Of a stretch of DNA of 58,510 nucleotides, positions 42,151 to 50,441 are shown one piece after another. Position 1 is the stretch's first letter. Every line of letters begins with the position of its first letter. Origin of the DNA: Nocardioides stalactiti (lineage in GTDB: Bacteria > Actinomycetota > Actinomycetes > Propionibacteriales > Nocardioidaceae); the NCBI RefSeq assembly GCF_014180715.1, contig NZ_JACEFC010000011.1, forward strand, positions 1 through 58,510. Direction: 5' to 3'. A program made the translations under genes and the position numbers. The notes beneath the pieces are model-generated. The model had not been told where the DNA came from. It did no database searches and saw only the letters and a list, made by a program, of their open reading frames with translations.

Positions 42151-43122
42151 TCAGGCCGACCGGGCAGCCCGGCGATGGTCCCCGCCCGCGTCCCGGATCG
42201 CTACGGCGTCGGCCACCCGGTAGACCTTCCGGTTGCCACCGTCCCGGCCGCACGACCGGATCAGCGGCGCGAGCTCGACCGCCTGCTCGCCCTTCCGCTG
42301 CACGCGCATGACGCTCGCCCACGACCGGATCGTCGAGGCAGGGACGCCGATCCGCTGGGCGAGGTCGTCGGCGTTGAGGCGGTCGGCGTGCTTGATGTGC
42401 GCCGCCTTCACAGCGAGGTGGTACTGGTTCTCGGTGAGGTCGTCGTGGCACCGGGTGCAGCGGTAGCCGCGCTCGGCCTTGACCAGGTGGGTGCCGCACT
42501 TCACGCACGGTGCAGCGCGCTCGACCTGCTCGTCGGCGCGGAGCACCGTCTCGAGGTGGGTCTTGCACTGGGCGATCTCGCCGGCGAACGCGGGGAAGTC
42601 GATCAGGGGGTCCTGGGCGAGGTCGCTGAGGTTGCGCTTGATGTAGTCGGCCGCCGTCGTCACAGTGACGTTGGCCGTGCGGATGTGGCCGTAGTGCTCG
42701 GTGATCATCAGGTCCCAGACGCCGAGGACCCAGAGCGGGTGGTCCAGGCCGACGACGTCGTCGCGGTGGTTGCGGTAGCCGTGCTTGCGTCGCTGCTGCC
42801 ACTGCTTGACGTGGGCGGTGGGCCCGAGGAGGTGGGCGGCCTCTGATCGGTTGCCGCGCGTCAGGAGCTCGTCGACGAGGGGGAGGCCGGTCAGTTCGAC
42901 GATGCGCTCGATGTTGGTACGGATCTCGCTGATGCAGTTGGGGCAGGTGAGGTCGGTGACGTGCTCGCGGTCGCAGGTGCTGCAGTGGGGTCGGGTGCAG
43001 GGCTGGCAGCCGTCGCAGTCCCAGGCGAGAGGCGGATGCCAGCCGACCATCGGGCAGGCCACGGGGTCGTGGCGGTTGCGAACCAGACGGGGTTGGTCGC
43101 GCGCGATCCGGTAGCAGCTCAA
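42151..43122 (-). CDS. Zinc-finger/HTH DNA-binding protein
   Basis: A 323-aa protein. The first 60 residues hold several CxxC/H pairs ('CDGCQPCTRPHCSTC', 'CPNC'), the middle is helical, a zinc ribbon follows near 215-240 ('CVKCGT..YRCTRCHDDL'), and the C-terminus has an HTH ('ADDLAQRIGVPASTIRSWA') with a wing. It is probably a regulator. The TTG start at 43122 has AGGAGGG six bases before it. The mirror-image operator array lies directly upstream. Confidence 0.7.
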   Translation of the reverse strand: MSCYRIARDQPRLVRNRHDPVACPMVGWHPPLAWDCDGCQPCTRPHCSTCDREHVTDLTCPNCISEIRTNIERIVELTGLPLVDELLTRGNRSEAAHLLGPTAHVKQWQQRRKHGYRNHRDDVVGLDHPLWVLGVWDLMITEHYGHIRTANVTVTTAADYIKRNLSDLAQDPLIDFPAFAGEIAQCKTHLETVLRADEQVERAAPCVKCGTHLVKAERGYRCTRCHDDLTENQYHLAVKAAHIKHADRLNADDLAQRIGVPASTIRSWASVMRVQRKGEQAVELAPLIRSCGRDGGNRKVYRVADAVAIRDAGGDHRRAARSA

Positions 43123-43136
43123 GGTCGTCCCTCCTG

Positions 43137-43166
43137 GGGGTGGACAGGGGTGGACATGTCCACCCC
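43137..43166. repeat. Repeat array A: three copies of GGGGTGGACA
   Basis: Two direct copies and one inverted copy; the last two form a perfect 20-bp palindrome (43147-43166). The array ends 15 bases before the TTG of the zinc-finger/HTH gene and is an exact inverted copy of array B. Confidence 0.85.
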
Positions 43167-43256
43167 TGGGGTGCGTCGGCCTTGCACCTGCGGATGAGAA
43201 AATTCAGTTCTGACCTGGGCTTTTGCATTCGGTGCCCATGAAGGAGGCCGTTGCCA

Positions 43257-43286
43257 GGGGTGGACATGTCCACCCCTGTCCACCCC
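43257..43286. repeat. Repeat array B: inverted copy of array A
   Basis: One direct and two inverted copies of GGGGTGGACA; a perfect palindrome at 43257-43276. With three further matching bases the arrays form a 33-bp inverted repeat around about 85 bp. It starts 11 bases after the stop of the ATPase gene. Likely operator or replication-origin element. Confidence 0.85.
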
Positions 43287-43297
43287 TGTGTTCGGGG

Positions 43298-45049
43298 TCA
43301 CGAGTCGGCCCTCAGGCGGTACTTGCCGGTCGTGTTGCCGTGCCCGGTCGCTGCGGCGTCGTGCTCGATCTGTCCGGCTTCGATAAGCCGGTCGAGGGCG
43401 GGGTCGAAGTGTTCTCGGTCGCGGCCAGGCAGCGCGCCGCGCAGCGTCTTCCGTGATGTCCAGTCGCCTTCGCGGCGGAGCTTGCGGGTGATCCCGCGGC
43501 AGGCCCGTTGTACGGCGGCGTCGGCGAGCCGTTCGTCGACGTGCACGGCGCGGGCGGCTTCGGCGTCGGCGCGGGCGGTGTTGGCGGCGGTGGTCTTCTG
43601 CTGGAGGGTGGCGACGACGCGTGCTCGGGTGGCGTCGGACTTGGCCTGGACGATCCCGGCGAGGTCCCAGTCGGTGCCGGTGATGTCGAGGCGTTGGTCG
43701 GCGAGGGCGAGGGCGGCGGCGGTCTTGAGGCGGGCGAGGAGGGCGTGTCCGTCGAGGGCTTCGCCGTGGCCGCGGAGGCGGGCGAGGCGGGCCTCTACGA
43801 CGGTGTCCTTGGCGGTGTCGCAGACCCCGATGCGGATCCCTCCGTGGCCGGCGCGGTCGCTGACGTAGGGGGCGTTCCAGGTCCAGGGCTTGGGTTCGTC
43901 GGGTGCGTCGGTGGGTGCGTCGGGGTCGGTGGCGGGCATCCAGAGGAACCGTTGGGGTGTGCCGCCGTCGGCGTCGTCGAGGAGGCACGCGGCGCGCCCG
44001 GGTTGGATGCCGGCGACGAGGCACATGCGGTACTGGTGGGCTTCGACGATGATCCGCTTGGTGGGGTCGGCGTACCCGAACCCGAGCTGTTCGCCTGTCC
44101 ATCCGGAGCGAAGTTGGGGCATGAGGGTCGCGCCGCGCCGGTCGCCTTGGGCGGCGAGGGAATCGATTTCGGGGACGGAGAAGAGGACGGCGTGGCGGTC
44201 GTCGAGCCATTCGAGGTCGCCCTTGACGCGGCGCTTGTAGCCGTGGGCGATCCCTTCTCCGCTGCCGACGTTGTGGCTGGTGATGTAGCCGACGTGGAGG
44301 GCGTCGGCTGCGACAGCTTCGGCTGCGCCCTTGCCGGCGCCGGAGGGGCCGACGAGTCCGATGAAGAGGTTGAGGGAGGCGCGGCCGCCGACGATCGGGG
44401 GGATGCAGACCTGGTGGGGGGTGGCGGTGATGATGCGGGCGAGTGCGACGCCGAGGACGGCCCAGGGGGAGACGCGGCGGGCGCGGGCGAAGGTGTGGAG
44501 GTGGGTGAGGATCGGTCGGGCGCCCCAGAACGCGTCTTCGTCAACGGCGGGGGAGGTGAGGTCGGTGGGGTTGACGATGGTGACCTGGGGGTCGTAGGTC
44601 AGGGTCGGGGTGCGGGGGTGTTGGGCGCCGGCGCGCATGGCGGAGGTGTCGTCGTCGCGGAGGACGGTGTCGATCTCGTGTTGGGGCAGTCCGGCTTTGC
44701 GGGCGGCGTCGGCGAGGGTGGTGCGGACGAGGTCTTGGGTGATGGTTCCGGCTCCGATGTGTCGGCCCATGTTGAACCAGGCCTTGTTGAGGGCGTGGTT
44801 CCTAGTGCCTTCGGGGGCGGTGGCGACGAGTTCGGTTTCGCCGCGGAGTGCAGCGAGGGCGTAGGGCGCGGCGTCGTGGTCGCCGTTGATGATCGTGAAC
44901 TTCGGCGGGTCGGCGACGGTGGGGGCCGGGGGCTTGAGGCTGTCGAAGTACCCGATGACTAGCTCACCCTTTCGCTTGGAGCGACGCCGTTGTTGCGTCG
45001 GACGGTCGGCGTACGGTCGAGATCGAGAGGCGGCACCAGGTCGCCGCAC
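43298..45049 (-). CDS. P-loop ATPase, probable replicative helicase (DUF3987-like)
   Basis: A protein of about 550-583 aa. Walker A 'GLVGPSGAGKGAA' lies near residue 238 and a Walker B-like 'AVLFSVPEIDSLA' near 288; the rest resembles DUF3987 helicase-type proteins that pair with a primase-polymerase, as encoded at 47571. The start is unclear: the conserved part begins 'GYFDSLKPP' right after AAAGGGTGAG, but no ATG, GTG or TTG is there, and GTG 45049 adds an Arg-rich leader that overlaps the divergent promoter region. Confidence 0.7.
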   Translation of the reverse strand: MRRPGAASRSRPYADRPTQQRRRSKRKGELVIGYFDSLKPPAPTVADPPKFTIINGDHDAAPYALAALRGETELVATAPEGTRNHALNKAWFNMGRHIGAGTITQDLVRTTLADAARKAGLPQHEIDTVLRDDDTSAMRAGAQHPRTPTLTYDPQVTIVNPTDLTSPAVDEDAFWGARPILTHLHTFARARRVSPWAVLGVALARIITATPHQVCIPPIVGGRASLNLFIGLVGPSGAGKGAAEAVAADALHVGYITSHNVGSGEGIAHGYKRRVKGDLEWLDDRHAVLFSVPEIDSLAAQGDRRGATLMPQLRSGWTGEQLGFGYADPTKRIIVEAHQYRMCLVAGIQPGRAACLLDDADGGTPQRFLWMPATDPDAPTDAPDEPKPWTWNAPYVSDRAGHGGIRIGVCDTAKDTVVEARLARLRGHGEALDGHALLARLKTAAALALADQRLDITGTDWDLAGIVQAKSDATRARVVATLQQKTTAANTARADAEAARAVHVDERLADAAVQRACRGITRKLRREGDWTSRKTLRGALPGRDREHFDPALDRLIEAGQIEHDAAATGHGNTTGKYRLRADS

Positions 45050-45066
45050 ACGGAAGGGGTCCTGCC

Positions 45067-45255
45067 ATGCCAGGTCCGCACGGCGACGCCCACAAGGCGT
45101 TGCTCATGGAAATCACCCGTCAGGTCGAGGCCATCAAGAGCCACGACTTCGGCCCGATTCACGAGGCCGAGCTGGTCCGGGATCTCGCTCTGGCGTTCCG
45201 CTACACCTCCGGCGGGCCGCAGCCTGGGACGCCGGTCGCTCCGAGCAGCGACTAG
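45067..45255 (+). CDS. Small plus-strand protein in the replication module
   Basis: A 62-aa protein, the only plus-strand gene between 23.8 and 52.2 kb, with GGAAGGGG seven bases before the ATG. A possible promoter TTGTTG (44990) - 16 bp - TACGGT (45012) lies upstream. It has a helical core ('HKALLMEITRQVEAIKSHDF') and no known domain. It is divergent from the ATPase gene and convergent with the methyltransferase gene. Confidence 0.5.
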   Translation: MPGPHGDAHKALLMEITRQVEAIKSHDFGPIHEAELVRDLALAFRYTSGGPQPGTPVAPSSD

Positions 45256-45269
45256 CCTCACTGCGCCTT

Positions 45270-47102
45270 TCACGCTGCACCGACCAGGGACTCAGCGACG
45301 GCGGCGATCAGGTCGCGCGCGGCTGGCGGCGTGACGGCGTTGCCGGCGAGCTTGACGCGCTCGCGGCGGGTGCCTGCCCACAGGTAGTCGGCGGGGAACG
45401 CCATCCCGGCGGCGACCTCGTGGGGCTCGAGCATCCGGAACATGCAGTCGTCGACCTGCGCCTCGGCGGCGGCGATCTCGCCGGGGGTGACGAGGGACTG
45501 GTGGCCGCTGGTGGTGAGGGTGCGGAGGTACTCGGCTGCGGGGGTGAGCATCTCGCCGCCGTCGCCCTTGCTGCTGTTGTGCCGCTGGATGAGCGCGTAG
45601 CGGTCGACCGTGGTGAGGGTGCCGACCGGCTTGTCGACGGGCTGGGAGCCCTCGGCGTTGCCGTAGTACGGCGTCAGCATCGCCGACGTCTCCCGGGTCG
45701 TCATGGTCCGGTGCGGCTCGTCGGTGGACCGGGCGTCGTCGTTCCACGTCCCGCCGGCAGGCACCACGAGGCCGTGGTGGTTCCCGGACGCGGTGATCGT
45801 CGAGAGCGGGTGTGATGCGGGCCGGGCGTCCGACCCGCCACCCCGGAGCTCAGCGATGAAGGACGGCTTGGGGTCGGGGCCATGGAGGTGATCGGGCCAC
45901 GAGTAGCCGTGCGGGTTGGGCTTGCCGCACGTCGGGCAGATCCAGACCTCGTCAGTTCCGCCGTCGACGGAGACGAGCGCATCGAGGTGGCGTGAGGTCT
46001 GGGTGCGGAGCGGCTGGCTGGCGCTGTTCACCCGGTCGCCTGCCCGTCCCTCGAGGGGCACGACGAGCCCCTTCGACTCGATCGTGTGCAGCACCTTGAG
46101 CGGCTCGGACATGGGCCACGCCCGGTAGTAGGCGTTCGGGTCGCCGAAGCTCTTGTGCTTCGGGTCGGCGGCGTCGTACTGGTTGCCGGACGCCTCGATG
46201 TGGAACGCGCCCCAGTACTTCGCGATCCCGGCCGCGATCCGGCGGCGGGTCTTCTCGGCGAGGTCCTTCGTCCGGTCGCCGATCCGGGAGCCCCGGAGCG
46301 ACCAGTCGATCGCGGCGGCGGCCGGAAGGTAGCCGGGCTCGACCGTGGTCCCGCACCCGGCGTGGAGGTAGACGTACTGCGACCGGTACTTCCCGACCGT
46401 GCGGCCGTTCTTGAAGACCTGCTGCGACTCGACGACGGCCGAGCACTCCGGGCACCACGCGAGCGGCCGCATGACGGCGTCGATGTTCGGCGCACGGTTG
46501 CCCTTGAGCCAGAACACGATGTAGAGCCGGTCGCGGGACTGCGGCGCCGGGTCGCCGTGCGCCTGGGCGTGCATGCTGTTGAGCGACACGACCCGGAACT
46601 CGTAGCCGAGGTTGATCAGGCCCTTGCGCCACAGCGCCCACTCGGGGGCGTACTTCCGGTTGGTCGCGATGTCGACGACGTTCTCGATCACCCCGGCCCG
46701 GTAGCGGTGGTGCTCGACGAACCGGAGGACGTCGAACATCAGCAGCCGGGAGCGGCGGACGATCGCCGTCTCGGGGTCCTCGTCGACGAGGTCGGGGTTC
46801 AGCAGCTCGAGGAGGTCCCCGTCGAGCGACGTCGAGATCGACGAGTACTTCGCGCCGGACGCCTGAGACCACTTGGTGCACTCGGGGGAGGCCCACAGGA
46901 TGTCGGTGCGGGGGAAGTAGCGGGGGTCTTCCTCGTGGAGGTCGACGGCGGCGTGGTCGGCGTCGGGGTGGTTGCTGTTGTGGACCTCGACGGCGAGGTC
47001 CCAGTGGTTGGCGGCCATGCGGACCTGAATGCCGGGCACGGCGATCATGCCGGTGCTCGATCCGCCACCGCCGCAAAACAGATCGGTCACGGTGAGGGTC
47101 AT
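45270..47102 (-). CDS. DNA cytosine-C5 methyltransferase (orphan)
   Basis: A 610-aa enzyme with motif I 'DLFCGGGGSSTGM', motif IV 'ASPECTKWSQ' (catalytic Cys in PEC rather than PPC), motif VI 'GVIENVVDI', motif VIII 'QSRDRLYIV' and motif X 'GNAVTPPAARDL'. The long target-recognition part (about 200-540) contains two zinc-like CxxC pairs and five copies of a 'P..T.T.....ALV' phrase. No restriction enzyme is nearby, so it probably protects phage DNA or changes its regulation. It overlaps the upstream gene. Confidence 0.88.
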   Translation of the reverse strand: MTLTVTDLFCGGGGSSTGMIAVPGIQVRMAANHWDLAVEVHNSNHPDADHAAVDLHEEDPRYFPRTDILWASPECTKWSQASGAKYSSISTSLDGDLLELLNPDLVDEDPETAIVRRSRLLMFDVLRFVEHHRYRAGVIENVVDIATNRKYAPEWALWRKGLINLGYEFRVVSLNSMHAQAHGDPAPQSRDRLYIVFWLKGNRAPNIDAVMRPLAWCPECSAVVESQQVFKNGRTVGKYRSQYVYLHAGCGTTVEPGYLPAAAAIDWSLRGSRIGDRTKDLAEKTRRRIAAGIAKYWGAFHIEASGNQYDAADPKHKSFGDPNAYYRAWPMSEPLKVLHTIESKGLVVPLEGRAGDRVNSASQPLRTQTSRHLDALVSVDGGTDEVWICPTCGKPNPHGYSWPDHLHGPDPKPSFIAELRGGGSDARPASHPLSTITASGNHHGLVVPAGGTWNDDARSTDEPHRTMTTRETSAMLTPYYGNAEGSQPVDKPVGTLTTVDRYALIQRHNSSKGDGGEMLTPAAEYLRTLTTSGHQSLVTPGEIAAAEAQVDDCMFRMLEPHEVAAGMAFPADYLWAGTRRERVKLAGNAVTPPAARDLIAAVAESLVGAA

Positions 47103-47482
47103 GCTGCTCCTCCGAGCTGCTGGTGGGCGGTGGCGTAGGCCTCGACGACAGCGCCCTTGATCCGGCCGCGGCGGACCTGGTCGAGGAGGCCGACGGAGAC
47201 GGCCCAGACCTTGACGTCGTGGCTGGTGACGCCGAGCTGCTGCAGACGCTTGGTGACGCGGTCCTCGGCCTTCTTCCGTCGGGTCCTCGGGGCACCGGTG
47301 CGCTTCGGGAGCGGCCGACCACCCTCGCCGCGGATCGCGTCAGTGATCTTCTGCTCGAGGGTGAGGAGCCGGGCGAGCTCGCGGCGGTTCCCGGCGCGGG
47401 TGGCGCTGTCGATCTCGTGGCGCACCCGTCGCTCGAGGGTCTGGAGCTGTTCGAGGCGGGTGCGGGACTCGACGGCCCTCAT
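47099..47482 (-). CDS. Lsr2-like DNA-binding protein
   Basis: A 127-aa protein. An N-terminal charged helix/coiled coil (about 1-60) and a basic linker precede a C-terminal domain with 'VKVWAVSVGLLDQVRRGRIK' and 'AVVEAYATAH', which matches the Lsr2 C-terminal domain including its RGR AT-hook-like loop. Lsr2 silences AT-rich DNA in actinobacteria; a phage version may compete with or imitate the host protein. ATG 47482 follows AGGACGCAGC. Confidence 0.7.
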   Translation of the reverse strand: MRAVESRTRLEQLQTLERRVRHEIDSATRAGNRRELARLLTLEQKITDAIRGEGGRPLPKRTGAPRTRRKKAEDRVTKRLQQLGVTSHDVKVWAVSVGLLDQVRRGRIKGAVVEAYATAHQQLGGAA

Positions 47483-47571
47483 GCTGCGTCCTGGTCGTGT
47501 TCGGGGCAGCCGGGGTCGTAGCCTCCGGAGTCCTGGTGGCGGGGGTCGCAGGTGCACGTGTCCGGCGCCAT
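47479..47571 (-). CDS. 30-aa Cys-rich protein
   Basis: A short ORF: 'DTCTCDPRHQDSGGYDPGCPEHD'-type content with three Cys and two His, probably zinc-binding. Its ATG overlaps the primase stop and its stop overlaps the next ATG (ATGA), so it is tightly coupled on both sides. Similar tiny proteins are common in actinophages. Confidence 0.6.
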   Translation of the reverse strand: MAPDTCTCDPRHQDSGGYDPGCPEHDQDAA

Positions 47572-48224
47572 CACGCCGCCCCGTCCGTGAGGTCGAGGTT
47601 GGGGGTGCCGAGGAACTCGTAGTGGCCGGGGTGGTGGTTGTCGTACTTCCGCGCCGCCTCCTCTGTGATCACCGATGGCGGCGCGACGACGTACCCGCCC
47701 TTGCCGCGGTAGTCGACGCCCGGGACGATGCCGGCGCGGTTCCCGTCACCGGTCGCGGGAACGTAGATGTGCATCCCGCCCGGACGGGGGGTGAGGACCT
47801 TGGCGAGCTGGTCGGCGTCGACCTTCGCGAACACCTCGTCCCAGTGCCGGGCACGGCTGGTCTGTCCGGGGAGGCCGTCGATGTCAACGACGTCGACGCG
47901 ATGTCCGGTGGCGAGTCCGATGTTGGCGTCGGGCTCGGCGTTCCACCAGCCGTTGACGACGTCGGGGTTGGAGGATCCGTCGAGGCAGCCATTGGAGCCC
48001 TTGAAGGGGATCTTGGTGCCCGGGATGAGAGGGAAGACGCGGAACCCGCGGGCGGCGTACCAGAGCGCGACCGAGTGGAGGGTCGCGGCCTTGCGGCGTT
48101 CACGAGCGAGGCGGTCGAGCTCGTCGACGACCTTCTCGGCCGCAGCGGCTCGGGTGTCGTCGCCGGCGCGCCAGGCTTCGATGAGCTCGGCCTCGGCCTC
48201 CTCGAGCGTCTGCGGGCCGCTCAT
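47571..48224 (-). CDS. Primase-polymerase (bifunctional Prim-Pol domain)
   Basis: A 217-aa protein. After a helical leader (1-45), the AEP core shows 'ALWYAARGFRVFPLIPGTKIP', catalytic 'VDVVDIDG' near residue 112 and 'PRPGGMHIYVP' near 148. It lays primers and may extend them. The domain stands alone and the helicase part is a separate gene (43298-45049). Confidence 0.88.
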   Translation of the reverse strand: MSGPQTLEEAEAELIEAWRAGDDTRAAAAEKVVDELDRLARERRKAATLHSVALWYAARGFRVFPLIPGTKIPFKGSNGCLDGSSNPDVVNGWWNAEPDANIGLATGHRVDVVDIDGLPGQTSRARHWDEVFAKVDADQLAKVLTPRPGGMHIYVPATGDGNRAGIVPGVDYRGKGGYVVAPPSVITEEAARKYDNHHPGHYEFLGTPNLDLTDGAA

Positions 48225-48526
48225 CGGAGGGCCTGACGCAGTTGGTGAACGAGGAACTCGGGCTCGATGTCGGGGTCGTCGCCGTAGGCGGCCAGGATGC
48301 CCTCGACCATGCCGATGCGTTGGAGCAGCGCGAGCACTCGCCGTCCCTGGATGGCGCCGCCGTTCTTCGTGTCCGCGGGGTAGTTGAGGTCCCAGTCGAT
48401 CGCGTCGTCGCGCCAGGCGACGTACGCCGACCCGTCGAAGTCCGGAAGGACGTGAACGGGGTGGAACCCTCGCGCGGCCTCCTCGGCCTTGCGTTTGCGG
48501 GCTTCGCTGTTCGGGGCGCCGATCAC
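48221..48526 (-). CDS. Hypothetical phage protein
   Basis: A 101-aa protein with a charged N-terminal helix and 'AYVAWRDDAIDWDLNYPADT' in the middle. It overlaps the primase gene by four bases. I do not recognise the family. Upstream, 48527-48635 holds no convincing gene. Confidence 0.55.
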   Translation of the reverse strand: MIGAPNSEARKRKAEEAARGFHPVHVLPDFDGSAYVAWRDDAIDWDLNYPADTKNGGAIQGRRVLALLQRIGMVEGILAAYGDDPDIEPEFLVHQLRQALR

Positions 48527-48635
48527 TTCGTCACCTTCTTCATCGGGTCAGGCCTTCTCTCGGTCCGCGGGTTCGAGGTGTCTTCGGCACGTCCCACCCG
48601 GCTTCCCCTGCGCGGATGGGACGCACCGGAGGCAC

Positions 48636-49085
48636 CTAGAACGGGGCCTCCTCCTTCACCGGCTCCGACGAGCTGGCGGAGGCCGCCGGGGCCTTCGCGG
48701 AGGCGCTGGCGCCGGCGCCGCGGGCGACCTTGATGCCGAACTCCTTGACCGTGCCCTTCTCGGTCTTCACGAGGTTCTGCAGCTCGATCTTCACCAGGTC
48801 CCCGACGTCGAGCGCCGCCGCGCGGACCGCGCGCTTGAGGGACACCTGCCCGCAGTTGAGGACCACGAGGTCACCGGCCGGGTAGTCGGTGCGGTCGCCG
48901 TCCTTGTTGAACGACGCCGCGGGGTCGGTGAGCTCGACCTGCAACTGCGGGCAGGGGTCGCCGGCGAAGTCGGTGCCGCCGCGCTCGTCGTACGCGAGGA
49001 CCTTCCCGGTGACGTGCTGCCCGACCTTGCTGCCCCAGCCGATGAACGCCCCACGGGGGACGTCGATCTCTTCCCAGTTCGTCAT
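48636..49085 (-). CDS. Single-stranded DNA-binding-like protein
   Basis: A 149-aa protein: an OB-fold-like N-terminal domain (about 1-120), an Ala/Ser linker and the acidic tip 'EPVKEEAPF'. SSB proteins end in an acidic tip with C-terminal Pro-Phe that recruits repair proteins, so the tail is a strong hint. It lies with exonuclease and RusA genes. Confidence 0.72.
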   Translation of the reverse strand: MTNWEEIDVPRGAFIGWGSKVGQHVTGKVLAYDERGGTDFAGDPCPQLQVELTDPAASFNKDGDRTDYPAGDLVVLNCGQVSLKRAVRAAALDVGDLVKIELQNLVKTEKGTVKEFGIKVARGAGASASAKAPAASASSSEPVKEEAPF

Positions 49086-49104
49086 GTCCTTCTCCTTGCT
49101 CTTC

Positions 49105-49401
49105 TCAGTGGTCCCGGGCGCCGGTGTTGGCGGCCGGGGGCTTGTTGATCCGCTCGAAGCGGTTGATCCACGCGCGGGCCGGGCGCAGACGCTCCCCGGT
49201 GGTCTCGCAGACCAGACCCCGCGGTGTGGTGAGGACGCGGCGCAGGCAGTCGTCGCAGGACAGGCCGTGCCCGACGTGGACCTCGCACCGGTGGTTGGTC
49301 CAGACGATCCACTCGGCCGGCTTCTCGCAGCTGTGCCAGCCGCAGGGGAGGTCGATCTCTTCGCCGACGATGTCGGCGACGTCGAGCTGCTCGGCGGTCA
49401 T
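49105..49401 (-). CDS. Zinc-binding small protein
   Basis: A 98-aa protein with several Cys/His ('CGWHSCEKPAEW', 'HRCEVHVGHGLSCDDCLRR') that suggest one or two zinc sites. It overlaps the exonuclease gene by four bases. Function unknown. Confidence 0.6.
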   Translation of the reverse strand: MTAEQLDVADIVGEEIDLPCGWHSCEKPAEWIVWTNHRCEVHVGHGLSCDDCLRRVLTTPRGLVCETTGERLRPARAWINRFERINKPPAANTGARDH

Positions 49402-50441
49402 GACGCCTCCCGCCCGAGGCTTTTGATGTGGGTCTTCGCGACCGCGGTCAGGGTGTCGGTCCACGCCACGGCGTTGTTCGCCCACAGGTCGCGGACCATG
49501 TCCGCGGTGTCGCAGGCGCGGATCATCCGGTCGAGCTTCTGCTGCTCGTTCTCGACCTGCTGGGTGACCTTCGCCTGGTCCGCCTTCTCCCGGCGCAGTG
49601 ACGGCCGTGGTGGGGGCCCGAACGGTTCGGTGAGGAGGTCGAACTGGTGCTTGCAGGACGACACGTTCCGGCCGGCGCAGTCGGCGCAGAGCCGGGCGCC
49701 CCACACGTCGCGGGCGACGAGGACGGACTCCCACCCGGCCTCGAGGTCGACCCACACGAGTTCAGCGGTGCCCGCGCCGGCGGGCATGTGGTAGATGATC
49801 CCGCGGCTGGTGGAGCAGCCGTGGGGGGTGCGTTCGGCGGTCTCGACGTCGTAGAGGTAGGACCGGGAGTAGACCGCGAGCTGCATCGCGATCTTCCGGA
49901 CGCCGAACTCGATGCTCCCGGTCTTGGTGTCGGCGATGTACCGCTCGCCCTTGTACTCCACGATCCGGTCGGGGGTCCCGGCGATGCGGAGCGTGTCGAG
50001 GACGGTGGGGTGCTCGATGTGGATGACTTTGAGGTCCGCGGTGGCCTCCTTGTAGGCGCGCAGCGACGCGACGACGTCGTCGGGGAGCGTCTCGGGGAGG
50101 TCCTGGCCGCGGTCGACGAGGTCGGTGAGGGCGTGGAGGGCGGTGCCCTTCGTCGCGGCGCTGCTGGCCTTGGCGGCCTCGGTGGCCTGGTCGACGAGGG
50201 TGTTGAGCCGGTTCTTGTCGTCCTTGTGGGCGAGGACGGCGAGGCGGAGGTCGTCACGCTCGGCGATCCCGAGCGCGGTCATGCGCTGCTTCCAGAGCTC
50301 GAGGTTGTAGCGGTTGTCGAGGACGTCGACGTACGACGTGCACCGCTTGTAGGGGACCGGGCGGCCGCCGTCGGTGGGCGTGATCTTGGGGCGCTTCCAC
50401 TGGTCGCGCTTGAACTCGGGGTGGACGACGAGCGCGCTCAC
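49398..50441 (-). CDS. PD-(D/E)XK exonuclease (Cas4/RecB-like)
   Basis: A 347-aa nuclease with the catalytic set in 'AGTPDRIVEYKG' and 'YIADTKTGS' (about residues 155-175), then 'QLAVYSRSYLYD'. Such enzymes resect DNA ends for phage recombination. The GTG start overlaps the upstream stop (GTGA). A C-terminal helical region of about 70 residues follows a CxxC..C cluster. Confidence 0.8.
   Translation of the reverse strand: MSALVVHPEFKRDQWKRPKITPTDGGRPVPYKRCTSYVDVLDNRYNLELWKQRMTALGIAERDDLRLAVLAHKDDKNRLNTLVDQATEAAKASSAATKGTALHALTDLVDRGQDLPETLPDDVVASLRAYKEATADLKVIHIEHPTVLDTLRIAGTPDRIVEYKGERYIADTKTGSIEFGVRKIAMQLAVYSRSYLYDVETAERTPHGCSTSRGIIYHMPAGAGTAELVWVDLEAGWESVLVARDVWGARLCADCAGRNVSSCKHQFDLLTEPFGPPPRPSLRREKADQAKVTQQVENEQQKLDRMIRACDTADMVRDLWANNAVAWTDTLTAVAKTHIKSLGREAS

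Noticed and set aside
43147-43276. Resemblance of GGACATGTCC in the repeat arrays to the animal p53 site
   Set aside because: Coincidence of a short palindrome; no biological link in a bacterium.
43508-44962. Plus-strand Gly/Val/Asp-rich frame of 484 codons opposite the ATPase gene
   Set aside because: Extreme composition typical of the antisense of a GC-rich gene; the opposite strand has Walker A and balanced composition.
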